This document shows, in pieces, positions 10,901 through 22,745 of a stretch of 64,000 nucleotides of DNA; the first letter of the stretch is position 1, and each line of letters begins with the position of its first letter. The stretch lies in the NCBI RefSeq assembly GCF_016801865.2, contig NC_068937.1, forward strand, positions 68,923,930 through 68,987,929, in the 5' to 3' direction. Below the pieces are notes generated by a model. That model was not told where the DNA came from and did not search any database. It saw only the letters and a list, made by a program, of their open reading frames with translations. The position numbers and the translations under genes were made by a program. The stretch is from Culex pipiens pallens (lineage: Eukaryota; Arthropoda; Insecta; Diptera; Culicidae).

Positions 10901-11932
10901 TGCTGTCCTCATGCGTCCCATCAGATCCGACAACTCCTTTTCTGCACTGGTCCCTGGCCTCGCGGCCTCGATGAAATTCACCGCATCTCGCTGCAGATTT
11001 TTCAGTGTGAAACACTTTCTCCTAATGTGACCTAACTCCCCACAGTAATCACATTCCATCTCCGAATAATCCCTCTTAGGCCAGTTGTTGTAGTTGTTGC
11101 GACCATTTAGTCTGTTATTGTTACTGTAGTTTGTGTTTCTGTGTGTGTTGTTACGATTATCACCTTGGAATCGAACTGTACGCTGAGTGTTTTGTGAATT
11201 TTGTGTGCGATTGTGATTGTTGTAGTTGTTGTAACCCGATCTGTTGCCCGATCCATTTGTTCTATTGAAACCATTACCCTGTCTATTGACATTGTTTTGT
11301 GTGCGTGTGTGTTGTCTTTGATTGTAGGGATGGCCCAAACGCTCGTGAACTGGTCTTCTCACTTGGTTAATCATCTCCGGAGGAGGGTAGCTGTAATTAG
11401 CGCACGAATTTTGATTGAAAAGCGAATGTACATTGCGTTTAGCAATGTTCCATGTAGTGATGAACTTGTCCAATTTAGCCAAATCCAACTTCTCCTCCTT
11501 CAGAAGATTTTCCTTCAATACAGCATCACTCAGTCCAACCAAAACTCTGTCAATGATTGCAACTTCTTTGAAATTTTCAAACCCACAAAACTCAGCCTGA
11601 AGTTTGACCGCTTGCACAAACTCCTCAGCGGTTTCGTCTGGTTGTTGATTCCTTTGACTAAACCGAAACCGTTGTACAAGGTCAGGCTCAGTAAGATCAA
11701 GTTTAAGCTTGAGTTTTGCCACAATGGTAGCATAATCAGCTTTATCTAATTCATCCTTCTTGAAGAGAAGTTTCAATTGGGAATAAATGTATGGCCCGCA
11801 AAGATTCATAAAATGAGATTTTTGAAGATCACCCTCCACTTTGTTAGCTTTGAAGGTGTAATCCAGCCTATCAGCCCAATCGCCAAAGGTCGTGCCTTTG
11901 CGATATTGCTCAATGCTTGAAGCCATACTCAT
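7916..11932 (-). CDS. inner Gypsy Gag-Pol polyprotein (C-terminus displaced by insertion)
   Basis: I chose the ATG at 11932, giving MSMASSIEQYRKG; the longer frame upstream begins with a non-ATG codon. Numbering the open frame from 11992, the domains are a Gag region, an Asn-rich linker (about 220-305) and a CCHC knuckle (314-327). The protease has DCGST at 416-420, where DTG or DSG is usual. The reverse transcriptase has YLDD at 709-712, and RNase H begins near D858. Integrase has H1074, H1077, C1107 and C1110, followed by D1138, D1192 and E1228 (spacing 53 and 35). Gag and Pol share one frame without a shift, as in K02A2.6/Mag-type Gypsy elements. Translation terminates inside the inserted sequence near 7916. 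Confidence 0.9.
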   Translation of the reverse strand: MSMASSIEQYRKGTTFGDWADRLDYTFKANKVEGDLQKSHFMNLCGPYIYSQLKLLFKKDELDKADYATIVAKLKLKLDLTEPDLVQRFRFSQRNQQPDETAEEFVQAVKLQAEFCGFENFKEVAIIDRVLVGLSDAVLKENLLKEEKLDLAKLDKFITTWNIAKRNVHSLFNQNSCANYSYPPPEMINQVRRPVHERLGHPYNQRQHTRTQNNVNRQGNGFNRTNGSGNRSGYNNYNNHNRTQNSQNTQRTVRFQGDNRNNTHRNTNYSNNNRLNGRNNYNNWPKRDYSEMECDYCGELGHIRRKCFTLKNLQRDAVNFIEAARPGTSAEKELSDLMGRMRTADGPRVETSDDESYSEWNPGSLQCMCVESINKISEPCLTNVIIDNVFVQMEIDCGSTVTVMGKTQYFRLFDKPLNKCDKQLLVVNGNQLNIEGETDVCVKLNGFKHKLKLLVLNSDFKFIPLFGRNWMDIFFPQWRQYFSNNAMIDEQINSVSAPKGDELIQEIKRDFSEVFVKDFSTPIKGFEAELVLKSEVPIFKKAYDVPYRLREKVLTYLDRLEKENVISPIEASDWASPVIVVMKKDNKIRLVIDCKVSINKVLVANAYPLPVASDLFAKLANCKVFCSLDLEGAYTQLALSERSKKFMVINTIKGLFTYHRLPQGASPSASIFQHIMDQILGGIPNVFCYLDDVLIAGQTVDDCRDKLIIVFKRLAKANIKVNWEKCKFFVTELKYLGHIITDKGLLTCPDKISTVQRAKVPTNVNELRSYLGLINYYNRFVPNMSAKLHFLYNLLKKNTRFIWDRDCDKAFHESKQMLLSANILEFYDPNKEIVVVSDASGYGLGGVIAHVIDGVEKPICFTSFSLDDAQKKYPILHLEALALVCTIKKFHKYLFGQEFIAYTDHKPLLGIFGKEGKNSIFVTRLQRYILELSIYKFELRYRPSAKMGNADFCSRFPLSQSVPAELDQDFVRSINFSKDFPLDFVLVAKATTDDVYLQQISSYLRDGWPEKVDKRFMDVFANQNDLEEVEGCLLYQDRVVIPRGMQSGILKLLHANHAGIVKMKQLAHRQVYWFGINKDIEKYVSTCDICGSMAVVPKVQTTSNWTPTTRPFSRIHIDFFYFSRHTFLLIVDSHTKWLEVEWMKQGTDCAKVLKKLVAYFARFGLPDVLVSDNGPPFNSSYFVSFLERQGIKVMKSPPYNPQSNGQAERLVRTTKDVLKKFLLDPELDNIDLEDQINLFLINFRNNTSTSSGQFPSEKVFSYKPKTMLDLLNPKNHYKNHLVSKQTPCDEVQVPEISNKTSNDGLDELIAGDTIWYKNHDVKLPNKWILATYLKKFLS

Positions 11933-11992
11933 TTTGCCCTTTTTTCCCAAAATGCAATTTAATGGAATAAATAGATAAAAAAAAGAAAGCAA

Positions 11993-12929
11993 TGAAGACC
12001 AATTAGTCTTGTTTCAGGGGTAAAAAAAATCTTGAAAAACTCACCGCTCTGCTATTCCGGCCTTTGCCAGCAAATTTGCTTACAACGCCTCTCACACACA
12101 CAGCAAAATGGCCGCTACCACGTGCCCGGTACGTCCCAGCATAGCACAAGCGTCCTCCAGCGAACAATCAGCCACCGCCGCCGCCGCGATTGAAGATTTT
12201 CTCCTTAAACAGCAACCTGGACGATCCGACCGGCTGTGACGTTGGAACCAACCAGACACTTGGAAACAAGAATTACTCGTGCCAAGATCTCCCGCCAGCA
12301 CACACTAATTGCAATAAAATAAAGAAATTTATGTTAATTTTAGATTTTTTTAAACTTTTGTTCTAATCAGAACCGAAATTCTTGCACACGCAACACTTAC
12401 AAAGGTTAAATTGTTAATTATTTTCACATAAATTCACTCATGGATTCTTTTGGTGATACTACCCAAAAGAATTTTATTTTATTTTAAAAGAAAAAGCACA
12501 AGGAACCAATTTGCCCCAGATGCCCTTACCTTGCCAATCAGCAATCACCAAACAAAAGAACGACGCGCGTGCCTTCCAACAAAATGGCGTCGCAGAAGTT
12601 GATGCTCACCGTGCCGCCTTTGTTCTGGACCTCGCCTGATCGCCGCGTGCCGCTTCCTCCGGGAAAACACCCAAACGTCGAGCGTTTCCAACCGGCGTCT
12701 TCGAAAAATCCGGCACCTTCAAGCAGCTCTCGTCCAATCCGCTCCGGCGTCACCCGAAACAAGAAATTCCGCAACCGTAGAACACTTAACCGCTCACCCG
12801 AAAGTTCGGTTCAAAGTCTTTTTTTTTTTTTTTTGCAAACTGCACCCGCGAAACTAATGCAATTCGATTTTTAATCAAGTTCCGCGCACCCGAAAAATGC
12901 AAAAAAAAAATTATCCTCCTCGTCGTCAC
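11993..12929 (-). other. 5' leader of the inner Gypsy element
   Basis: This region lies between the 5' LTR and the gag start on the minus strand. The bases next to the LTR read GTGACGACGAGGAGGAT on the coding strand and occupy the primer-binding-site position, but I could not match them securely to a tRNA. Short frames here lack domains. Confidence 0.5.
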
Positions 12930-13131
12930 TGATAAGTGAGTGAGGGCTAAGTATTGCGAGGTTTCGGCGTGATGTAGGGTAAAGAAAAGAGTACTTGTTC
13001 CGTTCGAGGTGTAAAGAGAAGTGATCGAGCTTCTGCTCGGTTTTTATTGCTAAGGCAAAACAGTTCGGTGCGTTACATAGTATTTTGTTAGTGTGCGTGA
13101 CAACGCCTAAGCGTTAGGGCGGTACACCTCA
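12930..13131 (-). repeat. 5' LTR of the inner Gypsy element
   Basis: This is the second 202-bp LTR, next to the TAAAG duplication at 13132-13136. It should carry the element promoter, but no TATA box was assigned. Confidence 0.93.
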
Positions 13132-13136
13132 TAAAG

Positions 13137-14294
13137 AAGAAATCGAACTCGAACGACGTGACGAACTTGCGGCCGATCAGCATTCTGTGCTCGTTGTCCA
13201 AAGCATTTGAGAAGCTTCTCGATCAGCAAATGGCGAACTACATCGACAACAACCATCTTCTAACAGAACATCAAGCAGGTTTCCGGAAGGGCCAAAGCGT
13301 CAAAACTGCAGCGCTCCGCGTCCATGACGATTTGGCGTCCACAATCGACAAGCGTGGTGTTGGCGTACTGGTCCTGTTGGATTTCTCAAAAGCTTTCGAT
13401 ACCATCCCCCACAACAAACTACTGGACAAGCTGGAAACCGAATTCAACTTCTCTTCGACTGCCTTGAACCTAATGAACTCCTACCTTCGAAGACGGAAGC
13501 AGACAGTGTTCTGTGATAATCGCTGCTCAGATTGTGCTGAGCCAACATCGGGCGTTCCGCAAGGATCAATAATCGGTCCTCGATTGTTCTGTTGCCACAT
13601 CAACGATCTACCGAACGTCCTCAAACACTGTGCAATCCAATTGTATGCAGATGATGTCCAGCTCTACATCCGTGGTGTTGGTCCATGCGCGCGTGATTTG
13701 ATCAGAATGGTAAATCAGGACCTCCAGAATGTTGCCGATTGGTCGAACCGAAATCGTTTGCTCGTAAATCCCGCTAAAAGCAAGGCCCTTTTCATTCAAA
13801 GCGCAAACCGTAGAGCTGCCCTGGTTCCTGATCTGCGCATCGAAATGAACGGTGAGCAAATTCAATGGACGGAGCGTGCAAGCAACCTAGGATTCATCTT
13901 TCAAAGCGACCTGCAGTGGGACGGTCTTGTGTCACAGCAGTGTGGCAAAATCTATGCTGGCCTTCGCACACTCTACAGCTGCACACCGACTGCACCCGTG
14001 GCGACAAAACTGAAGCTGTTCAAAGCCCTTGTCCTGCCTCACTTTCTGTTCGCCGACGTTTTCTTTGTCCGTCTTTCGTCGAGCCTGTTCAACCGACTAC
14101 GCGTGGCCCTGAACTGCTGCGTACGCTACGTTTACGGATTGCGGAGGCGCGACCACGTGAGCCACCTTCAAAAGAACCTCGTTGGATGTCCGATGCTAAA
14201 CCTATTCGCTTACCGATCCTGTCTGTTTTTGAGAAACTTGTTGTCGTCCCGAACAAACCTGCGAAAATTTATTAAAAGTGACCCTAGTTTTTAA
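13137..14294 (+). pseudogene. LINE ORF2, 3' part: reverse transcriptase
   Basis: The frame continues in phase from 6689 after the Gypsy element and its duplication. Reverse transcriptase motifs follow in order: NLRPISILCSLSKAFEKLL, HQAGFRKGQS, LLDFSKAFDTIPH, VPQGSIIGPRLF and the catalytic LYADDVQLY. The C-terminal thumb and tail end at 14294 without RNase H. The apparent start at 13158 is a GTG inside the domain, so this is not an independent gene. Confidence 0.88.
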
Positions 14295-14430
14295 AATTTT
14301 AGTGCTACAAATTATTAACATTATATTTAGGTTATCAAATTATTGTATGCACGTCGATCTACACCGGAAGTAGCAATTTTAAAAGGAGCAATCCTTACGC
14401 TACCAGATATAATAAACAAACAAACAAACA

Positions 14431-15290
14431 AACCTGGTCACGCCGGAATCGGTCACCGGAGGCCACTGGGGGACACTGCAGAAGTATGCAAAGAACCCTA
14501 CCATGCGACGTATCAAACTTCATGAAATTGAAAATTATGACCATCTGAGGTCATGCCAATATCCTATGACCCAACCTGATCACTCCGGAACCGGTTACCG
14601 GTGGCCACTGGGGGACACTTCCGGAGTATGCAGGGAAGCATATCATGCGACATATCAAACTTCATGAAATAGAAAATTACGATTATCTGAGGTCATACCG
14701 ATATCCTATGACCCAACCTGGTCACGCCGGAATCGGTTACCGGTGGACACGGGGGGACACTTCCGGAGTATGCAGGGAAGCATATCATGCGACATATCAA
14801 ACTTCATGAAATTGCAAATTATGACCATCTGAGGTCATGCCAATATCCTCTGACTCACCCTGGTCACGCCGGAACCGGTTACCGGTGGCCACTGGGGGAC
14901 ACTTCCGGGGTATGCAGGGAAGCATATCATGCGACATATCAAACTTCATGAAATTGAAAATTACGATTATCTGAGGTCATACCGATATCCTATGACCCAA
15001 CCTGGTCACGCCGGAATCGGTTACCGGTGGACACGGGGGGACACTTACGGAGTATGCAAGGAAGCATATTATGCGACATATCAAACTTCATGAAATAGAA
15101 AATTATGACCATCTGAGGTCATGCCAATATCTTATGACCCAACCTGGTCACGCCGGAACCGGTTACCGGTAGCCACTGGGGGACACTTCCGGAGTATGCA
15201 AGGAAGCATATCATGTGACATATCAATCCTCATGAAATTGCAAATTATGACCACCAAAGGTCTTGCCCACGTTTTTTAATCCAACCTGGC
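14431..15290 (+). repeat. 142-bp tandem repeat, left arm part 3
   Basis: Unit starts at 14433, 14575, 14717, 14859, 15001, 15143 and 15285 give a strict 142-bp spacing. The first 72 bp are the second copy of the LINE target duplication. The last unit is degenerate and leads into the central spacer. Confidence 0.93.
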
Positions 15291-15770
15291 CACTGGGAGA
15301 CAATTTCTGACGGCGATGTCCTCCGGCCCATCCTGATTAATTTGGAACCGAAAATGGGTTGGGAATGGAGGAAATTTGTGAAACATGCAAAGAACCAAGT
15401 TTGAAGTTTCTTCTCGAACCTAAGATTTAAAAGGTTTTAATGGGGAGAGCACCAAATCCTTTTTATTTTCCAAGGAACCTTCCATCCCAGGGTTCGGACT
15501 GACGACCTTTGGATTGGGAGTCCAACCGCCGCCAGCGACTCCACCGGAGCAGGCTTGGTTTGGAGTGTTGATTGTACTTATAGCAGGGAGAAAACTGGAA
15601 TGATCAAATGACCGTACAACAACTGAGGCTGGAACCGACGTTCTACTTCCCCATCCGATAGAAGGCGTGATGACACATTACTCGTCACAAGAAATGTGGA
15701 CGCAATCACACTAGCAGCTACACAACCGAGCCCGATTACCATTCCGGAACCATTTAATTGATGGCGGTTT
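15291..15770. other. central spacer of the piggyBac-like element
   Basis: This non-repetitive stretch lies between the inverted arms and contains a tRNA-like SINE head on the minus strand. No transposase fragment or other coding region is recognised. Confidence 0.5.
15480..15560 (-). repeat. tRNA-derived SINE-like segment
   Basis: On the minus strand the sequence contains a stem-loop TTGGA-CTCCCAA-TCCAA, resembling an anticodon arm. It is followed by CGTCAGTCCGAACCC, close to a polymerase III B box. The A-box region is weak. The order fits a tRNA-derived SINE head followed by an unrelated body toward lower coordinates. A functional tRNA is unlikely because no acceptor stem forms. Confidence 0.45.
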
Positions 15771-15785
15771 GAATTTTCCAGGGCT

Positions 15786-15996
15786 GTGGAGTCGGAGTCG
15801 GAGTCGGAGCCGGAGTCGGTGGAGTCGGGTCTTTTTGGGGACCTGGAGTCGGAGTCGGAGTCGGAGTCGTCAAAACTCGATTAGCTGGAGTCGGAGTCGG
15901 AGTCGGAGTCGGCGAAATTGTATGAGCTGGAGTCGGAGTCGGAGCCGGAGTCGTAAATTTCTGATAGACCCGGAGTCGGAGCTGGAGTCGGAGTTG
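15786..15996. repeat. GGAGTC hexanucleotide array, left
   Basis: Imperfect GGAGTC repeats in clusters are separated by short AT-rich linkers. They produce an artefactual Ser-Arg-rich reading frame at 15769-16014. Confidence 0.9.
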
Positions 15997-18236
15997 TCAA
16001 AATATTTAATATAATTTATGTTCAATATTTTTAATAATTTAGGTTAATTCCCAATTTTTTTAAATTTGTTTATTGAATCGCGTGCACTGCGTTGACATTC
16101 TTTATTTAATTTTTTTTTGGTTCAAGATATGTTTTAGAAGCATTTTTATTGTGATTGGAAAGCTCTTATTGTGTTATTTTACTAAGATCACTGAATGATA
16201 ATCTGTTAATCCTCTCTTGTTAATGTTTGTATACACTATACTATAGTGTCATAACTCATAAAATAGTAAACAATTTTGGCTGTGTAGTCGAAAAATTAAA
16301 ACATATTAAAATAATTCTTTACTCTCTCTTATTGTTTGTATTTATGTATTCTTTCAAATCAAATTTGAACAAATTTTATCAAACTCTTTCTAAAAAAATA
16401 TAAATACCGTCATCTTTTGGCCCGATAGTGAATATCTTGGAGGTTTTAAGTAGATCATTTTTTTTATAGGAAAATAAAGGTTCACTATCAGTACTCATCG
16501 AAAAAAAAAATATTTTTTTATTACATTTGTAAAATTGACAGCATAACTCTACTTATAAATTATCAACTATTATATCAATCCACTACTTGGAACGCAATAT
16601 GCTCATTTTGTATGTAAATAAAAATTAATCAAAGTGTCGTGCTGACAACATTTGAAACTGACAAAAAATATCGAAAGTAGCAACTAATTTTGAAATAATC
16701 ATTGAATCATTGATATAGAGCAATTCCATGCCAAATAGGGAATCGGTTATACCGGACGATCTACAATTTTAATGAAACTTTGTAGACATGTTATCCGACG
16801 CTTATGAAGCCATGTTTGTGTATATGGAGCCAGTTTCAATTCGATATTTATTTGTATTTCTGAATTTAAATTTTGCTGTAGCTCAAAGCCGTATCAAAAA
16901 GTGGTCAAAGACAAACTTGTAGGAAATTTAACGGGCTTTCCAAAAAAAATACACTGAAAGAAAACAACACGCTTCTTTTATAAGATTTTTTATTTAAAAG
17001 ATTTAAAGTAAAATTTGGGGGTGAGCCCACGATTTTTTTTCGCTCAAAATTTTTGTGAAAATAGCCTAAGATGTTACAAAAAGACTCACGAAAAATGCAG
17101 AATGGAGCAATCATCTAAAAAAATACAAAAATCATTTACTGAAAATATTTTTTTGAAAAGTGCTCTAAACGTCAAATTTTTTTAAAAACCGAATGTGGGA
17201 ATCGATTCTTCAGACAATTTTACATAAAAATCTCTTGTCCTCCGACCGAAGTCTAATCCTTGTGAAGTTACAGCAGTTTTAAAAATAAAATGTTGAAAAA
17301 AGTGGTTTTTCAACAGTTTTTGACAATTTCTATATGACAGACTTGATTTTTCAGTCTCGTAAATATTTTTTACCAGAAAGCTCGTCTAATTTCTTTGCAT
17401 AACTTTTCTTTAGGACTTAATACAAGAAGTGGGACTCTAACTGTTTTCTATTTAGAGTTATGAGAATTTCCGTAAAAAAATCGAAGCAAAAAATGTTTGC
17501 GTGTAGTGGATCCTAAAATATTATTGTTGAACAAGTATATTTTTTTTAAATACCTTTAATCGAGGTGATTTAATTGAAATAATTTTAATTTATTTTTCAA
17601 ATATTGAATTTTCTCATGATTTATATGTTTAAAGTGTGTACTGGGCTTGATCAAACAATGTCCTTGTACGTCTTCTCAAATAAATTTAAAAAATAGTTAC
17701 TTTGAAAATTGTTTATTTCAAAGCCAGGGTATTTTTGATAGTTACTGTGTATCTTTAAAATTCCAGCCTAAAAGTATGCAAAATGGTGTTATATGTCAAT
17801 TCGATCGTGAAGGCAAACTTTCTTTTAATATTTCTTTTAAAAAAGGACAATTAAAAGTTACTGTAGCTAGCTTATAAACTAAAAAAAATTAATGTAAATT
17901 TAAATAGTTAAATGAATACTTCCAATTTTTCAAACAACAAAATTCAAATTTATTTAGAAAATTGTTGTGCTGAAAATGCGTTTAAATCTGAAGATATTTT
18001 TTATTTTTGTTTCAATAACGCTGAAAACATGTAACATAGAACAACGAACACTTATCTACCAAGCTTAGTATGGTTCTATACCACTCTTTTTGTATAAATA
18101 ATTCGTATTTATCATTTTTCAAAACACCCCGAACATAAATGTCACCCCGGTTTACAGTATTCGCGCAAGTGTGAACTGAAATATGAGTGATGTGATTAAT
18201 TCATATTTTTTTTAAATATTTTAAATACAGATTAGG

Positions 18237-18456
18237 TGTCGGAGTCGGAGTCGGAGCTGGAGTCAACAAGTTGTGGAAAGCTGGAGTCGGAGTCGGAGTC
18301 GGAGTCGGCTAGATTTGGTAGGCCGGAGTCGGAGTCGGAGCCGGAGTCACCAATTTGTGGAAAGCCGGAGCCGGAGTCGGAGTCGGAGTCGGCTTAACTC
18401 AGAAAGCCGGAGTCGGAGTCGGAGTCGGAGTCGCTTGAAATATGACCCGACTCCGC
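18237..18456. repeat. GGAGTC hexanucleotide array, right
   Basis: This is a second cluster of the same hexamer in the same orientation as the left cluster. Only the outermost CCGACTCC block is inverted to make the TIR. It produces another spurious Ser-Arg frame. Confidence 0.88.
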
Positions 18457-18508
18457 AGCCCTGGAATTTTCTGTAGTAGAAAAATTTAGTTGAACCTTCC
18501 AAAATTAC

Positions 18509-18747
18509 CTAACTTACAGACCCTCCGGAAGTGTCCCCCAGTGGCAACCCGTATCCGGTTCCGGAGTGACCAAGTTGGGTCATAGGATATCGGCATGACC
18601 TTAGATGGTGATAATTTTTAATTTCATGATGTTTGATACGTCGCGTGATATGTTTCCTTGAATTCTCCGGAAATGTCCCCCACTGGCACCGGTATCCGGT
18701 TCCGGAGTGACCAAGTTGGGTCATAGGATATCGGCATGGCCTTAGAT
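18509..18747 (-). repeat. 142-bp tandem repeat, right arm part 1
   Basis: Two units in inverted orientation are spaced 141 bp, a single-base deletion relative to the family. The array is split at 18748 by a hAT element and resumes at 21755 in register. Confidence 0.88.
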
Positions 18748-19770
18748 CAGTGGTCCTCAGCCAGCTGATCATCGCGGGCTAATTTGGAAATTTGCCCCAG
18801 AGTCGCGGGCAACATGTAAAATATAAATAAAAAAATAGTTGTAGAGTAGAATAGTTTAAAATTGAATTTTTGACAAACAACTAAATTTTTGACAACTTAG
18901 AAATTATCACCAATTATACATAATCAATTGAAAAAAAATTCAACATTCTTCATAAATTTTTCTCATCATATTTCATGTTTTAAAATATAATTGTTGTACA
19001 ATTCGACAATATTTCACTTGAAAAAAATATATTTTTTTGTTATATTTATAATAACTTTTTTTGTTGATAATTATTTTCTTGGTTTTGCGTACACATTTGG
19101 TTTGATTGTTCTATTTAAGCTTTGAATGTTTTGCTATTTTTTTCAATGATTTTTTGAGTGAATTTTGAAGTAACAGTAATAAGTTTTGAATTATTCGTAT
19201 GTTATAGGAAAAAATCATATTTATTGAAATTTAGAAGTTTATTTTGCTTCGAAAAATTTGTATTATTGAACAAGATAAAAAAGTGTTTTTTCAATGATTT
19301 TGAAATTTTTAAAGATCTTTTCGTACGAAGTATAATCTTCTCGTTTCATTTTGAATCAAAGATTAGGGCACAAAAAACAAAAAAAAAAACAAAAATATAA
19401 TCAAACAAGCTTTTCCCGGCAAACTTCGTCCAGCCCTATTTAGGTTTTCTGACGTTTTTAGCTTGTTTGCTTATTCAGCCTCCTGTGATCAAAATTTGAT
19501 TTTACGCAGCTTTTCCCATACAATCTGCAGATTTTCCGGAATCGGTTCCAGAGTGGCCAAAGTGTCAACTAATTAGCGTAAAAACCTTCCTTGGGCTTAT
19601 ACGAACCCAACGCAACAAAGAGCTCCTCGATCCGACGTTCCGTGTTCAACTGATTCGCGTTCGAACAAAACCATCGAAATTTTATATATATATTCGCCGA
19701 AAAATATCAATTAAAACAAAAAAGTTAAAATACTCGGCGATCAAAAAACAGAAAAAAAAAAATATATATA

Positions 19771-21199
<1,429 letters not shown>

Positions 21200-21754
21200 C
21201 AAATAGAATTTTTATTTTCTGTCGATTTTTTAGGATAACAAAATTGAACCAAAAAATATTAGCTCGGAATACATATTTTATAATTTCTTAATTCAATATT
21301 TCTAACAAGTTTTAGTCAGAAAGTGATCTGATGTTTAGAACTGTTGGATATTTATTTATTCTTAGTATTTTTAGCAACGTGATTCCCAGATAATACAAAG
21401 TGTTTGTCACACTATCATATTCATAATTTTAAATTTTTAAAGGAATAAATGTTTCATATTCATTATTTCCAAATTTAGTAATTTAATCGTTTTATAAATT
21501 CTTCAGGAAAATAAGGCACCACTAGTTTATTACTTCCCACGACCTTATAACTATTGTAGAAACCTGAAATCAATTATGGTTATTTCGTAAAAAAAACATA
21601 TTTTTTTCTTTTTCAAGAAACTTAGTTCTCTAGCGAACTTCATATGAGAACGCAAAGTGGTCCGGATTCCAAAATTATTTCAAAACCATCCCGAAGGCCG
21701 TACAGAAGACCTCGATAAGCCACATACGGCCCGCAGGTCGCATTTTGACCACCG

Positions 21755-22745
21755 CCTTAGATGGTTATAATTTTCAAATTCATGAAGTTTGATACGTCGC
21801 ATGGTAGGGTTCTTTGCATACTCCGGAAGTATCCCCCAGTGGCTACCGGTAACCGGTTCCGGCGTGACCAGGTTGGGTCATAAGATATTGGCATGACCTC
21901 AGATGGTCATAATTTTCTATTTCATGAAGTTTGATATGTCGCATAATATGCTTCCTTGCATACTCCGTAAGTGTCCCCCCGTGTCCACCGGTAACCGATT
22001 CCGGCGTGACCAGGTTGGGTCATAGGATATCGGTATGACCTCAGATAATCGTAATTTTCTATTTCATGAAGTTTGATATGTCGCATGATATGCTTCCCTG
22101 CATACCCCGGAAGTGTCCCCCAGTGGCCACCGGTAACCGGTTCCGGCGTGACCAGGGTGAGTCAGAGGATATTCGCATGATATGCTTCCCTGCATACTCC
22201 GGAAGTGTCCCCCCGTGTCCACCGGTAACCGATTCCGGCGTGACCAGGTTTTGTCATAGGATATCGGTATGACCTCAGATAATCGTAATTTTCTATTTCG
22301 TGAAGTTTGATATGTCGCATGATATGCTTCCCTGCATACTCCAGAAGTGTCCCCCAGTGGCCACCGTTAACCGGTTCCGGAGTGACCAGGTTGGGTCATA
22401 GGATATTGGCATGACCTCAGATGGTCATAATTTTCTATTTCATGAAGTTTGATATGTCGCATGATATGCTTGCCTGCATACTCCGGAAGTGTCCCCCAGT
22501 GGCCACCGGTAACCGGTTCCGGCGTGACCAGGGTGAGTCAGAGGATATCGGCAAGACCTCAGATGGTCATAATTTTCAATTTCATGACGTTTGATATGTC
22601 ACATGATATGCTTTCCTGCATACTCCGGAAGTGTCCCCCACTGGCCACCGGTAACCGGTTCCAGCATGACCAGGTTGAGTCAGAGGATATCGGCATGACC
22701 TCAGATGGTCATAATTTTCAATTTCATGAAGTTTGATATGCAACA
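21755..22745 (-). repeat. 142-bp tandem repeat, right arm part 2
   Basis: Inverted units end with CCAGG at 21872, 22014, 22156, 22248, 22390, 22532 and 22674. All steps are 142 bp except one of 92 bp, which marks a 50-bp deletion. Outer units share private variants with the outer left-arm units, such as the CTTGCCTGC/GCAGGCAAG form. Confidence 0.92.

Larger units (their letters stand above)
6690..13131 (-). mobile_element. Ty3/Gypsy LTR retrotransposon inserted in LINE ORF2
   Basis: Two 202-bp direct repeats (6690-6891 and 12930-13131) start with TG and end with CA. They are flanked by a 5-bp duplication, TAAAG (6685-6689 and 13132-13136). The coding content is entirely on the minus strand, so the 5' LTR is the right one. 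The visible LTR difference is one base (CAATGCC against CAACGCC), indicating a recent insertion. The total length is 6442 bp, including a later 536-bp insertion in pol. Confidence 0.95.
3909..14430 (+). mobile_element. CR1/L2-like non-LTR retrotransposon, interrupted by a Gypsy element
   Basis: The element has a 5' leader (3909-4189), ORF1, ORF2 encoding an apurinic-type endonuclease and a reverse transcriptase, and a short 3' end in CAAA repeats just before 14431. It is about 4.1 kb without the Gypsy insertion at 6690-13131. It is flanked by a duplication of about 70-72 bp, and removing one copy keeps the surrounding satellite in register. No poly(A) tail or RNase H domain is visible, which fits the CR1/L2 group. 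The exact clade is not resolved. It was probably full length on arrival. Confidence 0.8.
15779..18463. mobile_element. hAT-type element with GGAGTC-repeat ends
   Basis: The ends are CAGGGCTGTGGAGTCGG and, inverted, CAGGGCTGCGGAGTCGG. An 8-bp duplication, GAATTTTC, flanks the element (15771-15778 and 18464-18471). CAGGG termini with 8-bp duplications are the hAT signature. Both ends carry long imperfect arrays of GGAGTC hexamers. The AT-rich interior has only short frames (16905-17114 minus, 17647-17877 plus) with no hAT transposase motif, so the copy is non-autonomous. Confidence 0.88.

Noticed and set aside
14431..15290. Regularly spaced repeats considered as a CRISPR-like array
   Set aside because: The whole 142-bp unit is repeated without unique spacers, and the context is eukaryotic.
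15769..16014. Open frame rich in Ser-Arg dipeptides, resembling an SR protein
   Set aside because: It is a translation of the GGAGTC hexamer array inside a hAT element; the same happens at 18273-18476.
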